Below are positions 54,810 through 62,819 of a stretch of DNA of 64,000 nucleotides, piece by piece (position 1 is the first letter of the stretch; each line of letters opens with the position of its first letter). Made by a program: the position numbers and the translations under genes. This DNA is from Mycolicibacterium brisbanense (GTDB taxonomy: Bacteria; Actinomycetota; Actinomycetes; Mycobacteriales; Mycobacteriaceae): NCBI RefSeq assembly GCF_001570425.1, contig NZ_BCSX01000021.1, positions 124,001 through 188,000 on the forward strand, in the 5' to 3' direction. Below the pieces are notes generated by a model. That model was not told where the DNA came from and did no database searches. It saw only the letters and a list, made by a program, of their open reading frames with translations.

Positions 54810-55547
54810 ATGCGACTCGACAACAAGACCGCCGTCGTCACCGGCGCGGCGTCGGGAATCGGCCGGGCAATCGCCGTCGAGCTCGGCGCCGCGGGCGCGA
54901 GGGTCGTCGCCGTCGACCGTGATCCACAAGGCTTGTCCGACACGGTCGCCGCCATCGGCACGACCGCCACCGCCCATGTGGTCGACCTCGCCGACGCCGC
55001 CGCGATCACCGCCTTGCGGGATGCCGTCGTGGCCGGGGACGTCCCGCAGATCATCGTCAACGCGGCCGGCTTCGACCGGAGACAGCCCTTCATGTCCAAC
55101 GACGATGCCCTGTGGGAGTCGCTCGTCGCGGTGAATTTCCTCGGCCCGGTCCGGCTCACCCGCGCCTTCCTCGAACCGATTCTGACGGCGGAGGCGACGG
55201 CAAAGATCGTCAACATCGCCAGTGACGCAGGACGCGTGGGGTCCCTGGGCGAGACCGTCTACGCCGGGACCAAGGGCGGGCTGATCGCCTTCACCAAGTC
55301 ACTGGCCCGCGAGATGGCGCGCTATCGCATCAACGTCAACTGCGTGTGCCCAGGCCCAACCGACACGCCGCTCTTCGCGTCACTGCCGGAGAAAGTGCGC
55401 GACGGACTGATCCGCGCCATCCCGTTCCGACGGCCGGCGACTCCGGCGGAGATCGCCGACGCCGTGCTGTTCTTCGCGTCCGACCGCGCGAACTACATCA
55501 CCGGCCAGGTGCTCAGTGTCAGCGGCGGCCTCACCATGGCCGGCTGA
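54810..55547 (+). CDS. SDR-family NAD(P)-dependent oxidoreductase
   Basis: 245 residues of a classical SDR: cofactor motif TGAASGIGRA, VDRDPQG after the second strand (Asp favours NAD), NAAG in VNAAGFD, catalytic Ser in IASDAGR, Tyr and Lys in YAGTKGG, and PGPTDTPLF after the active site. It probably oxidises a hydroxyacyl-CoA or alcohol. GGAGGAGA precedes the ATG. The overlapping imperfect inverted repeats around 54767-54792 may be operators for the shared divergent region with the hydratase gene. Confidence 0.92.
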   Translation: MRLDNKTAVVTGAASGIGRAIAVELGAAGARVVAVDRDPQGLSDTVAAIGTTATAHVVDLADAAAITALRDAVVAGDVPQIIVNAAGFDRRQPFMSNDDALWESLVAVNFLGPVRLTRAFLEPILTAEATAKIVNIASDAGRVGSLGETVYAGTKGGLIAFTKSLAREMARYRINVNCVCPGPTDTPLFASLPEKVRDGLIRAIPFRRPATPAEIADAVLFFASDRANYITGQVLSVSGGLTMAG

Positions 55548-55550
55548 GGT

Positions 55551-55844
55551 TCAGTGATTGCGATGTACACCAGGCGGTTCGGTCGGTGCAGGCGGTGCCA
55601 GCACGGTCGGCGTGAACAGGTTTCCACCGCCGGGAGTGATGCTCTTCTCGGTCGGTGACGCGGGAGCTCCCGTGGGCGGCGGCGCAGGCGTGGTGGTGGT
55701 CGTGGTTGTCGTCGTCGTTGTCGTTGTCGTGGGACCCGACGGTGCCTGTTTCCCGCCGCACGCCGCGGTGAACATGCCCAGCACCACAAGCACGCCGCCG
55801 CCGGCGACGACGACGCGGCGACGATTCTGGTGACGATGTTCCAT
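55551..55844 (-). CDS. Small secreted or membrane-anchored protein with poly-Thr stretch
   Basis: 97 residues: a basic N-terminus (HRHQNRRR), one hydrophobic segment (VVVAGGGVLVVLGMFTAAC) and then GKQAPSGP, fourteen consecutive Thr and a Pro-rich end. The TAAC following the hydrophobic core is lipobox-like but lacks the preferred residue at -3, so lipidation is uncertain. The Thr run is encoded by mixed ACN codons (55690-55731), so it is maintained at protein level. GGGAG is 6 nt before the ATG at 55844. Function unknown; possibly a cell-wall spanning linker. Confidence 0.7.
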   Translation of the reverse strand: MEHRHQNRRRVVVAGGGVLVVLGMFTAACGGKQAPSGPTTTTTTTTTTTTTTPAPPPTGAPASPTEKSITPGGGNLFTPTVLAPPAPTEPPGVHRNH

Positions 55845-56048
55845 CGCCATCTCCCATCTGCACGAGGAACCCCCGATGTGACCGTACGCGCACCTCGGGC
55901 ATCCGGTCGGGTATCCAAATAGCCTGCGATCTCTGATAATTCACTGTGCAGAAGCTGCAAGCCAGGCGGGATGTCGATGGGAAGCGACCGCGCGGCTCAC
56001 GACCTACGCTCGGTTCAGACGCGCCCTCTATCAGAATGAGAACACGTG

Positions 56049-56489
56049 ATGAACACCAATACGCTCAAGGACAGCGGTGCCAAACTGATGAACCTCGCAC
56101 ACCGGTTTGTCCTCACGGTCAGCGGGAGACGGTTGCTGGCCCAACCGTTCGGAATGCCGTTGGTCGAACTCCACACAGTTGGGCGCAAGTCCGGTCAGCC
56201 ACGGTCCTGCTATCTGACGACGCCGGTGCACGACAGCAAGCGGGTGGTACTCGTGGCCTCGAAGGGCGGCGACGACCGCCACCCTGACTGGTACCGGAAT
56301 CTGCAAGCCCACCCTGATGCCGAGTTGGTGATCAACGGGGAGCGTCGAAAGGTGCACGCCCGCACCGCCACCCCCGACGAGAGGGCCGAGCTGTGGCCGA
56401 AGATCGTCGCGTCGTACCAGGGTTACGCGAACTATCAGAAGCGGACGGCTCGTGAAATACCCGTCGTGATCTGCGACGTGACGGGCTGA
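56049..56489 (+). CDS. Ddn-like F420H2-dependent nitroreductase/quinone reductase
   Basis: 146 residues of the deazaflavin-dependent nitroreductase family. VELHTVGRKSGQPRSCYLTTPV, VVLVASKGGDDRHPDWYRNLQAHPDAEL and the C-terminal YQGYANYQKRTAREIPVVICDV match the pattern of M. tuberculosis Ddn, including the tyrosines of the substrate pocket. Ddn-type proteins reduce quinones with F420H2 and activate nitroimidazoles. Either the GTG at 56046 or the ATG at 56049 may be the start. It has no operon partner. Confidence 0.9.
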   Translation: MNTNTLKDSGAKLMNLAHRFVLTVSGRRLLAQPFGMPLVELHTVGRKSGQPRSCYLTTPVHDSKRVVLVASKGGDDRHPDWYRNLQAHPDAELVINGERRKVHARTATPDERAELWPKIVASYQGYANYQKRTAREIPVVICDVTG

Positions 56490-56635
56490 GCCGCGCGCAG
56501 CCAATCGTGGCCCATCGAGCGAAGCACTGAAACCGGTTACCGGGCATGGTGTTTCGGTAGGCGGTTGGCTCGATTCACGCTGTCGGCGCACAGGTTGGGG
56601 GCCTACGATGGTCGGGCACCGACCGGGAGGACGAC

Positions 56636-57894
56636 ATGACGATCGATTTGCCGAAAGACTGGGCCGACCGGCTGGGAGCGGGCCTCGCCGATTTCTATCG
56701 CGACTTGCACGCGCACCCCGAGCTGTCCTTCCAGGAGCACCGCACGGCGGCGAAGGTCCAGGAGGCGATCGCGCCGCTCGGCCTCGAGGTGACCTCAGGC
56801 GTCGGCGGGGCGGCACCGGTGTCGTGGCCGTGCTGCGCAACGGGCCCGGGCAGGTCGTGTGGCTGCGGGCGGATTTCGACGCCCTACCGGTGCAAGAACA
56901 GACCGGCCTGCCGTATGCGAGCACGGCCCGGGCCACCAACCCGGACGGCAAGGACGTCCCGGTCATGCACGCATGCGGGCACGATATGCACACCACTGCA
57001 CTCGTCGGCACGCTGCAGTTGCTGACCGAGACCAAGCAGCACTGGTCGGGCACCGTGGTCGCGGTGTTCCAACCGGCCGAGGAGATCGGTGGCGGAGCCG
57101 CGGCGATGATCGCCGACGGCATCCTGGACCGCTTCCCTACTCCCGATGTCGTCCTCGGCCAGCACGTCGGGCCGATACCCGCGGGGTTCATCGCCTACAA
57201 GACCGGGGTGGCCATGGCAGCTGCCGACTCTCTGAAGCTGCAGCTGTTCGGCCATGGCGGGCACGGCTCCCAACCCGAATCGACCGTCGATCCGGTGGTG
57301 ATGGCCGCCAACGTCGTGCAGCGGCTGCAGACGATCGTGTCGCGGGAGCTGTCGCCGTTCGACCCGGCCGTCGTCACGGTCGGCTACCTGCACGCCGGCG
57401 CGAAAGACAACATCATTCCCGATGACGCCGAACTCGGGATCAACGTCCGCACCTTCGACGAGACCGTGCGCAGCAAGACCCTGGCCTCCATCAGCCGCAT
57501 CGCCCAGGCCGAGGCGACCGCGTCCGGGGCCAGCAAGGAGCCCGCCCTGACCACCACGCACAGCTTCCCCGTGACGGTCGTCGATGACCCCGTCATGCAG
57601 CAACTGGCCGCGGTGTTCCGTGATCACTTCGGCGCGGAGCGGGTCATCGAGAATCCCCAGCCGCTGGCAGGAAGCGAGGATGTCGGCCAATTCGGCACCG
57701 CCGCGGGTGCGCCGACGGCGTTCTGGTTCTGGGGCGGCTATCCGCAGGAGACCTACGACGAATCGGCACAGAGCGGGCGGCCGGTACCCACCAACCACTC
57801 GCCGTTGTTCGCACCCGTCCTCGAGCCCACACTGTCGACCGGAGTCGAGGCCCTCACCATCGCCGCTCTCTCGCGCCTGAACACCACCCGGTAG
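56636..57894 (+). pseudogene. M20D amidohydrolase, interrupted by a frameshift
   Basis: A metal-dependent amidohydrolase (hippurate/N-acyl-amino-acid hydrolase type) split across two frames. The ATG at 56636 (GGGAGGACGAC upstream) opens MTIDLPKDWADRLGAGLADF and DLHAHPELSFQEH, a normal M20D start, but that frame loses homology after SGVGG near base 56806. The frame one base over then gives TGVVAVLRNGPGQVVWLRADFDALPV, ACGHDMHTTALVG, QPAEEIGGGAAAMI and GHGGHGSQPES to a normal end. The break lies within a G/C-rich run at 56801-56816. It is a pseudogene, programmed shift or sequencing error; the remainder looks functional. Confidence 0.85.
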
Positions 57895-58006
57895 TTGCCA
57901 CCGCGATCCTGCCGGATCGTTGCAATCCATCTGGAAACATGGGCACGACGTCCGCCTCCGGCGGACGCTGTGGCAATACAGCCCTGATTCGGGAGGTACG
58001 CGGACG

Positions 58007-58615
58007 GTGAAGCTCGTCGTCGCAATGACCGGGGCGACCGGGGCACCGATCGGCGTCCGGCTCCTCGAGGCGCTGCGCGAACTGCAGGTCGAAACCCACC
58101 TCGTGATCAGCAGGTGGGCCCGCACCACGCTCGCCCAGGAAACCGGCCTGGCGGTCAAGACGGTCGAGGCGATGGCCGACACTGTCTACAAGCCGGACGA
58201 TCAGGGCGCAGCCATTGCCAGCGGGTCCTACCGCGTCGACGGCATGGTCATCGCCCCCTGCAGCATGAAGACCCTCGCAGCGCTGCGCACGGGCTACGGC
58301 GACGGGCTCATCGGGCGCGCCGGCGACGTCACGCTCAAAGAGCGTCGCCGACTGGTGCTGGTCGCCCGGGAAGCGCCCCTGTCGGCGGTCCACCTGGAGA
58401 ACATGCTGGAGCTGACACGTATGGGCGCCACCATCTTTCCGCCCGTGCCCGCGTTCTACAACAACCCGCGGACCATCGAGGATGTCGTGGACTACATCGT
58501 GGCGCGTGTGCTCGATCAGTTCGGTCTCGACATGCCACATCCCGGCAGATGGGTGGGCCAAACATCACCGAGGGACCGGCTGGCCGTCGCGAACCGATCG
58601 GAGGACGCCGAGTGA
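58007..58615 (+). CDS. UbiX-family flavin prenyltransferase
   Basis: 202 residues. UbiX makes prenylated FMN, the cofactor for UbiD decarboxylases. VVAMTGATGAPIGVRLLEAL is the FMN-binding start, and MVIAPCSMKTLAALRTGYGDGLIGRAGDVTLKERRRLVLVAREAPLS is the family core. The GTG at 58007 has GGGAGG upstream. Its stop overlaps the UbiD start (GTGA), so the two are co-translated: the neighbour receives its cofactor from this enzyme. The C-terminus is a little longer than in the E. coli protein. Confidence 0.95.
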   Translation: MKLVVAMTGATGAPIGVRLLEALRELQVETHLVISRWARTTLAQETGLAVKTVEAMADTVYKPDDQGAAIASGSYRVDGMVIAPCSMKTLAALRTGYGDGLIGRAGDVTLKERRRLVLVAREAPLSAVHLENMLELTRMGATIFPPVPAFYNNPRTIEDVVDYIVARVLDQFGLDMPHPGRWVGQTSPRDRLAVANRSEDAE

Positions 58616-60102
58616 CATTGTGCGATCCAGCACTGGATTTCCGGGACTTCGTCTCCACGCTTCTCGAACGAAAAGACGCGGTGCGGATCGGCACCGAGGT
58701 GAGCCCGCACCTCGAGGCTGCCGCGATCACTCGGCGGGTCTATGACACCCGCAGTCCTGCACCCCTTTTCGAGAACCTGACCGGTGCGGCACCGGGATTC
58801 CGGCTACTCGGGGCGCCCGCTGGGTTGTCTGGGCCGGGCACCGAATTCGGCCGGGTCGCAGCGCATATCGGCCTGGCGCCCACCGCGACCGCGCGGGACA
58901 TCGTGGAGCATCTGGTCCGCGCTATGCACGCCGAGCCCATCGCCCCGCGTGTGGTCGACAAGGGTGCGGTCCAGGAGAACATCCGGACCGGAGCGGACGT
59001 CGACCTGGAGCAGTTCCCCGTCCCGTTGCTGCACCAGCAGGACGGCGGCCGCTATTTCGGGACGTACGGATACCACATCGTCCAAACCCCGGACGGGTCG
59101 TGGACGAGCTGGTCGATCTCGCGGTCGATGCTGCACAGCCGCAACACCCTCGTCGGCCCGGCCATGCCCCAGCAGCATCTCGGCATGATCCACCGCATGT
59201 GGCAGGAGCGCGGCCGGCCCACGCCGTGGGCGTTCGTCGCCGGCGCTCCGCCGGCATCGCTGGTGGCGGCCGGTATGCCGTTGCCCGAGCACATCAACGA
59301 AGACGGCTACGTCGGCGCGTTGGCGGGCCGCCCGGTGGACGTGGTCCGAGCACAGACCAACGACCTCTACGTGCCTGCCAACGCCGAGATCGTGCTCGAG
59401 GGGTACATCAGCCCGGACGAGACCGCCCCAGAAGGCCCGATGGGCGAGTACCACGGCTATCAGTTCGACGATCCCCGCGAGCAACCGGTGTTTCATGTCG
59501 AAGCGATCACTCACCGCAATGACCCGATCCTGCCGTTCTGTGTGGCGGGCGTTCCGCCCGAGGAGAACCACACCATCTGGGGCACCATGATCTCGGCGGT
59601 CGCACTGGATGTGTTGCGCTCGAACGGTCTTCCGATCGACATGGCGTGGTGCAGCTACGAGGCCGCCACGTGCTGGATCGTGCTGTCGGTGGATCTGGAC
59701 GAGCTACGGCGTAACCCTACGACCCAGTCCGAACTCGTGGATGCCGTTGCGGGCGTGCTCTTCTCGTCGCATGTCGGGTGGCTGGTTCCGAAGATCCTGC
59801 TGGTTGCCAACGATCTCGACGTCACCGATATCACCGATGTGGCTTGGGCTTTGGCAACCCGGCACCATCCGGCCACCGGCACGTACCGCTTCGACGACGC
59901 ACCGGGGATCCCACTGGTTCCGTACCTCAGCGCCGACGACCGCGCCGCGGGCCGCGGCGGCAAGGCAATCGTCAGTTGCCTGCAGCCGACCCAGCTGGCC
60001 GGTGTCACCTCGGGCAGCACCGCAAATTTCGACAATGCGTTCCCCGACGCGGTACGGGAACGCGTGCTGCGCAACTGGTCGTCGTACGGCTTCGATTCCT
60101 GA
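58612..60102 (+). CDS. UbiD-family prenyl-FMN decarboxylase, HudA-like
   Basis: 496 residues of a UbiD (de)carboxylase. LDFRDFVSTLLERKDAVRI, ITRRVYDTRSPAPLFENL, FPVPLLHQQDGGRYFGTYGYHIVQTPDGSW, APEGPMGEYHGYQFDD and PPEENHTIWGTMISAVAL follow remembered Pseudomonas PA0254 (HudA, pyrrole-2-carboxylate decarboxylase) more closely than ubiquinone UbiD. Pairing with UbiX supports a prFMN enzyme acting on a heteroaromatic or aromatic acid. The upstream amidohydrolase could release such an acid from an amide, but that gene is frameshifted. The substrate is inferred, not proven. Confidence 0.92.
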   Translation: MTLCDPALDFRDFVSTLLERKDAVRIGTEVSPHLEAAAITRRVYDTRSPAPLFENLTGAAPGFRLLGAPAGLSGPGTEFGRVAAHIGLAPTATARDIVEHLVRAMHAEPIAPRVVDKGAVQENIRTGADVDLEQFPVPLLHQQDGGRYFGTYGYHIVQTPDGSWTSWSISRSMLHSRNTLVGPAMPQQHLGMIHRMWQERGRPTPWAFVAGAPPASLVAAGMPLPEHINEDGYVGALAGRPVDVVRAQTNDLYVPANAEIVLEGYISPDETAPEGPMGEYHGYQFDDPREQPVFHVEAITHRNDPILPFCVAGVPPEENHTIWGTMISAVALDVLRSNGLPIDMAWCSYEAATCWIVLSVDLDELRRNPTTQSELVDAVAGVLFSSHVGWLVPKILLVANDLDVTDITDVAWALATRHHPATGTYRFDDAPGIPLVPYLSADDRAAGRGGKAIVSCLQPTQLAGVTSGSTANFDNAFPDAVRERVLRNWSSYGFDS

Positions 60103-60154
60103 CAGCTTGTCGCGTTTACGGGACGCGGTCTCCGGCGCGCAGCAGACAACCGGC

Positions 60155-60910
60155 ATGCTGGACGACATGGAGGAACTGCACGCTGACCGCAGGCGGGCCG
60201 AATCATTCGGCGCGGCGTCCGACGATTACGACCGGTACCGGCCGCGGTATCCGCAGGCGCTCATCGCCGATCTGATCACCGCTCCCGGGCTGGCGACACT
60301 GGATGTCGGTGCGGGCACCGGCATTTCATCGGTCCAGTTGATGCAGGCCGGCGCGACGGTTCTCGCCGTCGAGCCCGATCAGCGCATGGCCGCCGTCGCC
60401 GCCGCCAAAGGGGTTACCGCCGAGCTCGCCACGTTCGAGGACTGGCAGCCGCAGGCCCGGACATTCGACTTGGTGGTGTTCGCCCAGTCGTTTCACTGGG
60501 TCCAGCCCCGGCCCGCGCTGGCCAAGGTGCGCGGCATCCTCAATCCCGGTGGGCGTCTCGTGCTGTTGTCCAACCGGATCGTGCCGAAGTCGCCGACGTG
60601 GGCCGATATGGACGACATCTACAGCGACTATCTCGGTGAGGCCCGGAGTTCGATCGTCGACGCCACCCGCCTGGCCGAGGTGACCGCGCTCATCGAAGAC
60701 GGCGGCTTCACCGTGGATACCCGCAGTGTCGTCGAGCAGTTGCACTACACCACCGAGGACTGGCTGAATCTGGTGTTCACGTATTCCAACCACCTGACCC
60801 TCACCGCGTCGGCCCGCGATGAGCTGCGCGGCCGCCTCGCCGAGCGGCTCGGCGGTGACGGGGTCGACGCGGTCAACGACGCGCTGGCCGTTGTCTGCAC
60901 ACCCGCGTAA
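60155..60910 (+). CDS. Class I SAM-dependent methyltransferase
   Basis: 251 residues. The SAM-binding motif I is TLDVGAGTGISSVQL, followed by VLAVEPDQRMAA (motif post I), DLVVFAQSFHWVQP (motif II) and LNPGGRLVLLSN (motif III), typical of small-molecule methyltransferases of the UbiE/COQ5-like or Rv-annotated group. FGAASDDYDRYRPRYP at the N-terminus is a common start for this class. ATGs at 60155 and 60167 are both possible. It follows the UbiD gene after 52 bp and may be co-transcribed; acceptor unknown. Confidence 0.88.
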   Translation: MLDDMEELHADRRRAESFGAASDDYDRYRPRYPQALIADLITAPGLATLDVGAGTGISSVQLMQAGATVLAVEPDQRMAAVAAAKGVTAELATFEDWQPQARTFDLVVFAQSFHWVQPRPALAKVRGILNPGGRLVLLSNRIVPKSPTWADMDDIYSDYLGEARSSIVDATRLAEVTALIEDGGFTVDTRSVVEQLHYTTEDWLNLVFTYSNHLTLTASARDELRGRLAERLGGDGVDAVNDALAVVCTPA

Positions 60911-60921
60911 GGGGCGGTCAG

Positions 60922-61470
60922 TTACGCAATCACCTTGCCGGTCAAGGTGATCAGCTGGTCGAACAGGACGCTCAATTCGCCGTCGCGTCGTTCCAGCGGC
61001 GCGAACCCGTCAGCACCGAAGTCCTGGAACAGGGACAGTGCCACCTGTGCGCGGACATCGAGCATCTGGAAGTTCGCAACGATCTGCCGCCAGTGCTCGA
61101 CGGCGCGGACACCGCCGTCGGCACCGTAGGACACGAACGCGATGGTCTTCTGGAACCATTCGGAGCCGAGGCTGTCGACGGCGTTCTTCAGCGCACCGGG
61201 GACCCCGTGGTTGTACTCGGGGGTGACGAAGATGAAGCCGTCACACGAGTCGATCGCCTGACTCCAACGCGTGACATTCGGCGAATCGTATTGCTTCTGC
61301 GCCGTTGCCGGTACGGTCGCCGAGGTCAGCAAGGGAACGTCGAACTCCTTGAGATCCAGGACCTCGAAATCCGCATCGGCGCGCTGCGCGGCACTTTTGG
61401 CGACCCAGTCGCCGACGGCCTTGCCGTTGCGGCCCTCGCGAATCGACCCGATGACGATACCGATCTTCAT
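60922..61470 (-). CDS. NADPH-dependent FMN reductase
   Basis: 182 residues of the flavodoxin-like NADPH:FMN reductase family. IGIVIGSIREGRNGKAVGDWV forms the phosphate-binding loop; FVTPEYNHGVPGALKNAVDSL is the second signature. It reduces FMN or quinones with NADPH and can feed flavin-dependent monooxygenases. GGAGGGAG precedes the ATG at 61470. A short palindrome (TCACA-C-TGTGA, 61493-61503) is just upstream. It converges with the methyltransferase gene. Confidence 0.92.
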   Translation of the reverse strand: MKIGIVIGSIREGRNGKAVGDWVAKSAAQRADADFEVLDLKEFDVPLLTSATVPATAQKQYDSPNVTRWSQAIDSCDGFIFVTPEYNHGVPGALKNAVDSLGSEWFQKTIAFVSYGADGGVRAVEHWRQIVANFQMLDVRAQVALSLFQDFGADGFAPLERRDGELSVLFDQLITLTGKVIA

Positions 61471-61620
61471 GACTTCTCCCTCCAACCTGCCGTCACACTG
61501 TGAAAGTGGTTCGCGGGCGCGCGCTCATCCCGTTTGAGCTGATTGCGCCGACCACCGCAGCCTATAGTGACGTCGCCGTGCATTAGCGGGATCACGACCG
61601 ATGCTCAGCGGAGGAGTGCC

Positions 61621-61788
61621 ATGACGCGATCCGGTGTCGATCTGGGTGTCCTGAGCACCCTGCCGTTGCGCGCCAGTGCGCTGGACTCGCCGGAGGCGAT
61701 ACAGGAGTGGCTGCGTTCGGCGGGCCCTGCCGAACGCAGCAGGCAGGTCGGCGCGATGTCGAAGGCGGTGAGCGGCTGTATACGATAG
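61621..61788 (+). CDS. Short ORF, probable truncated remnant
   Basis: 55 codons with a strong GCGGAGGAG ribosome site. The product begins MTRSGVDLGVLSTLPLRA and contains SPEAIQEWLRSAGPAERSRQ, soluble and high in G/C at third positions like resident genes. It ends abruptly in GCIR where the stop codon lies inside a GTATAC-centred operator-like sequence at the edge of a lower-G+C segment. I do not recognise the family. The most economical reading is the 5' end of a resident gene cut by insertion of the GntR/MHS module. Confidence 0.5.
   Translation: MTRSGVDLGVLSTLPLRASALDSPEAIQEWLRSAGPAERSRQVGAMSKAVSGCIR
61778..61786. promoter_or_regulatory. GTATAC-centred operator-like site upstream of GntR gene
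   Basis: GTATACGAT, shared with the palindrome at 62621-62634, lies 51 bp upstream of the GntR start. FCD-type GntR proteins often bind a TNGTATACNA-like core. It also contains the stop of the short ORF. Confidence 0.5.
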
Positions 61789-61836
61789 CCAGCAAATGAC
61801 GATGTGCTGTGAGATTGAGGTAGTCGGTGACTTTGA

Positions 61837-62490
61837 ATGAGACTTCCTGATTCAGAGCCGATCGCGCGTGCGGAACCACTGCGCGAGGCGGTCTATGACC
61901 GGATCATCGAGTTGCTGTGTTCTGGCGAGTATCCACCGGGCTCGGTGTTGACTGAAGCTAGCCTCAGCCGGATGTTAGCGGTTTCTCGAACCCCGGTTCG
62001 AGAGGCGCTGCTACGCCTGCAGGCAGAAGGTGTACTCCAATCATCATTGGCCCGAGGCTTCACCGTTCGACCCCTCGATCGGCGCGACGTAGTCGAGTTG
62101 TATCCCATCCTCGCGGCGCTGGAGGGCCTTGCCGCTCGGTCAATAACAAATCCCAGCAAGGCAATGCTGAAGGAACTCCGATCCACCGCTGCAGCGATCG
62201 TGCGCTGCAGCGACGGGATCGAGCGATGGCGACTCGACACCAAGTTTCATCGCACGCTGGTTGCCGCCGGTGGCAATGAGCACCTCGTCGAAATGATCGG
62301 GCAACTGCGAATCAACTTGTCCCGCTACGAGCTGACATTTATGCGGGAAATGCCATCACGAGATAACGCGGACGACCAACACGGACAGATCATCGCTGCG
62401 CTAGAAGATCGCTCGCCGGACCAGGCAGCCCGGATACTGGACCAGCACTGGCGCAATGGCCAGGAGCAGCTTTTGGATTGGTTGAGCTGA
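61837..62490 (+). CDS. GntR-family regulator (FadR/FCD type)
   Basis: 217 residues. The winged helix is EAVYDRIIELLCSGEYPPGSVLTEASLSRMLAVSRTPVREALLRL; the FCD ligand domain carries DTKFHRTLV and the C-terminal QHGQIIAALEDRSPDQAARIL, the usual metal/carboxylate-binding pattern. It lies upstream of a metabolite:proton symporter of the same strand, with matching palindromes in front of both genes, so it most likely represses both until a carboxylate is present. The G+C content and codon choice are lower than in the rest of the window, suggesting acquisition. Confidence 0.92.
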   Translation: MRLPDSEPIARAEPLREAVYDRIIELLCSGEYPPGSVLTEASLSRMLAVSRTPVREALLRLQAEGVLQSSLARGFTVRPLDRRDVVELYPILAALEGLAARSITNPSKAMLKELRSTAAAIVRCSDGIERWRLDTKFHRTLVAAGGNEHLVEMIGQLRINLSRYELTFMREMPSRDNADDQHGQIIAALEDRSPDQAARILDQHWRNGQEQLLDWLS

Positions 62491-62819
62491 CACGCTGCGC
62501 GGCCTGATGCACCAGCGAGGTTCGCGCTCAGGATATCCCTTCGACGAACCACGAACCGTCACTGCCTGGTGGTAGACCACTCTTAAGACAGCGAACGACT
62601 AATCTTTACGACCTAGCGGTCATCGTATACGATGAGCACTCACCGTTTATCGGCAAGCTTGTCATTGCCGCCGCACTTCCGTACATGCCCGCGACAGGAA
62701 CGCTCTGGCCTTCACCATGGCGGCCGGGCGAACGGTGAGACCGCGGGATCGCGCCGCATGCTGCGTTTGTGCATCGCTCAGCCCGCCGAAGTATCCAGAC
62801 CTGCGACCAGGAGACCTCA
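62491..62819. other. Gene-free 329-bp spacer between GntR and transporter genes
   Basis: Contains the palindrome at 62621-62634. Short open frames here lack ribosome sites and recognisable content. The transporter promoter must lie here but I could not fix its -10. Confidence 0.5.
62621..62634. promoter_or_regulatory. Palindrome CATCGTA-TACGATG, putative GntR operator
   Basis: A perfect 14-bp palindrome with GTATAC at its centre, about 186 bp before the transporter ATG. It shares its core with the site at 61778-61786 upstream of the regulator. Confidence 0.65.

Noticed and set aside
56608..57894. Start of the M20 protein at 56608 in one continuous frame
   Set aside because: The first 60 or so residues of that frame are unlike the family, while the other frame gives the correct N-terminus with a good ribosome site.
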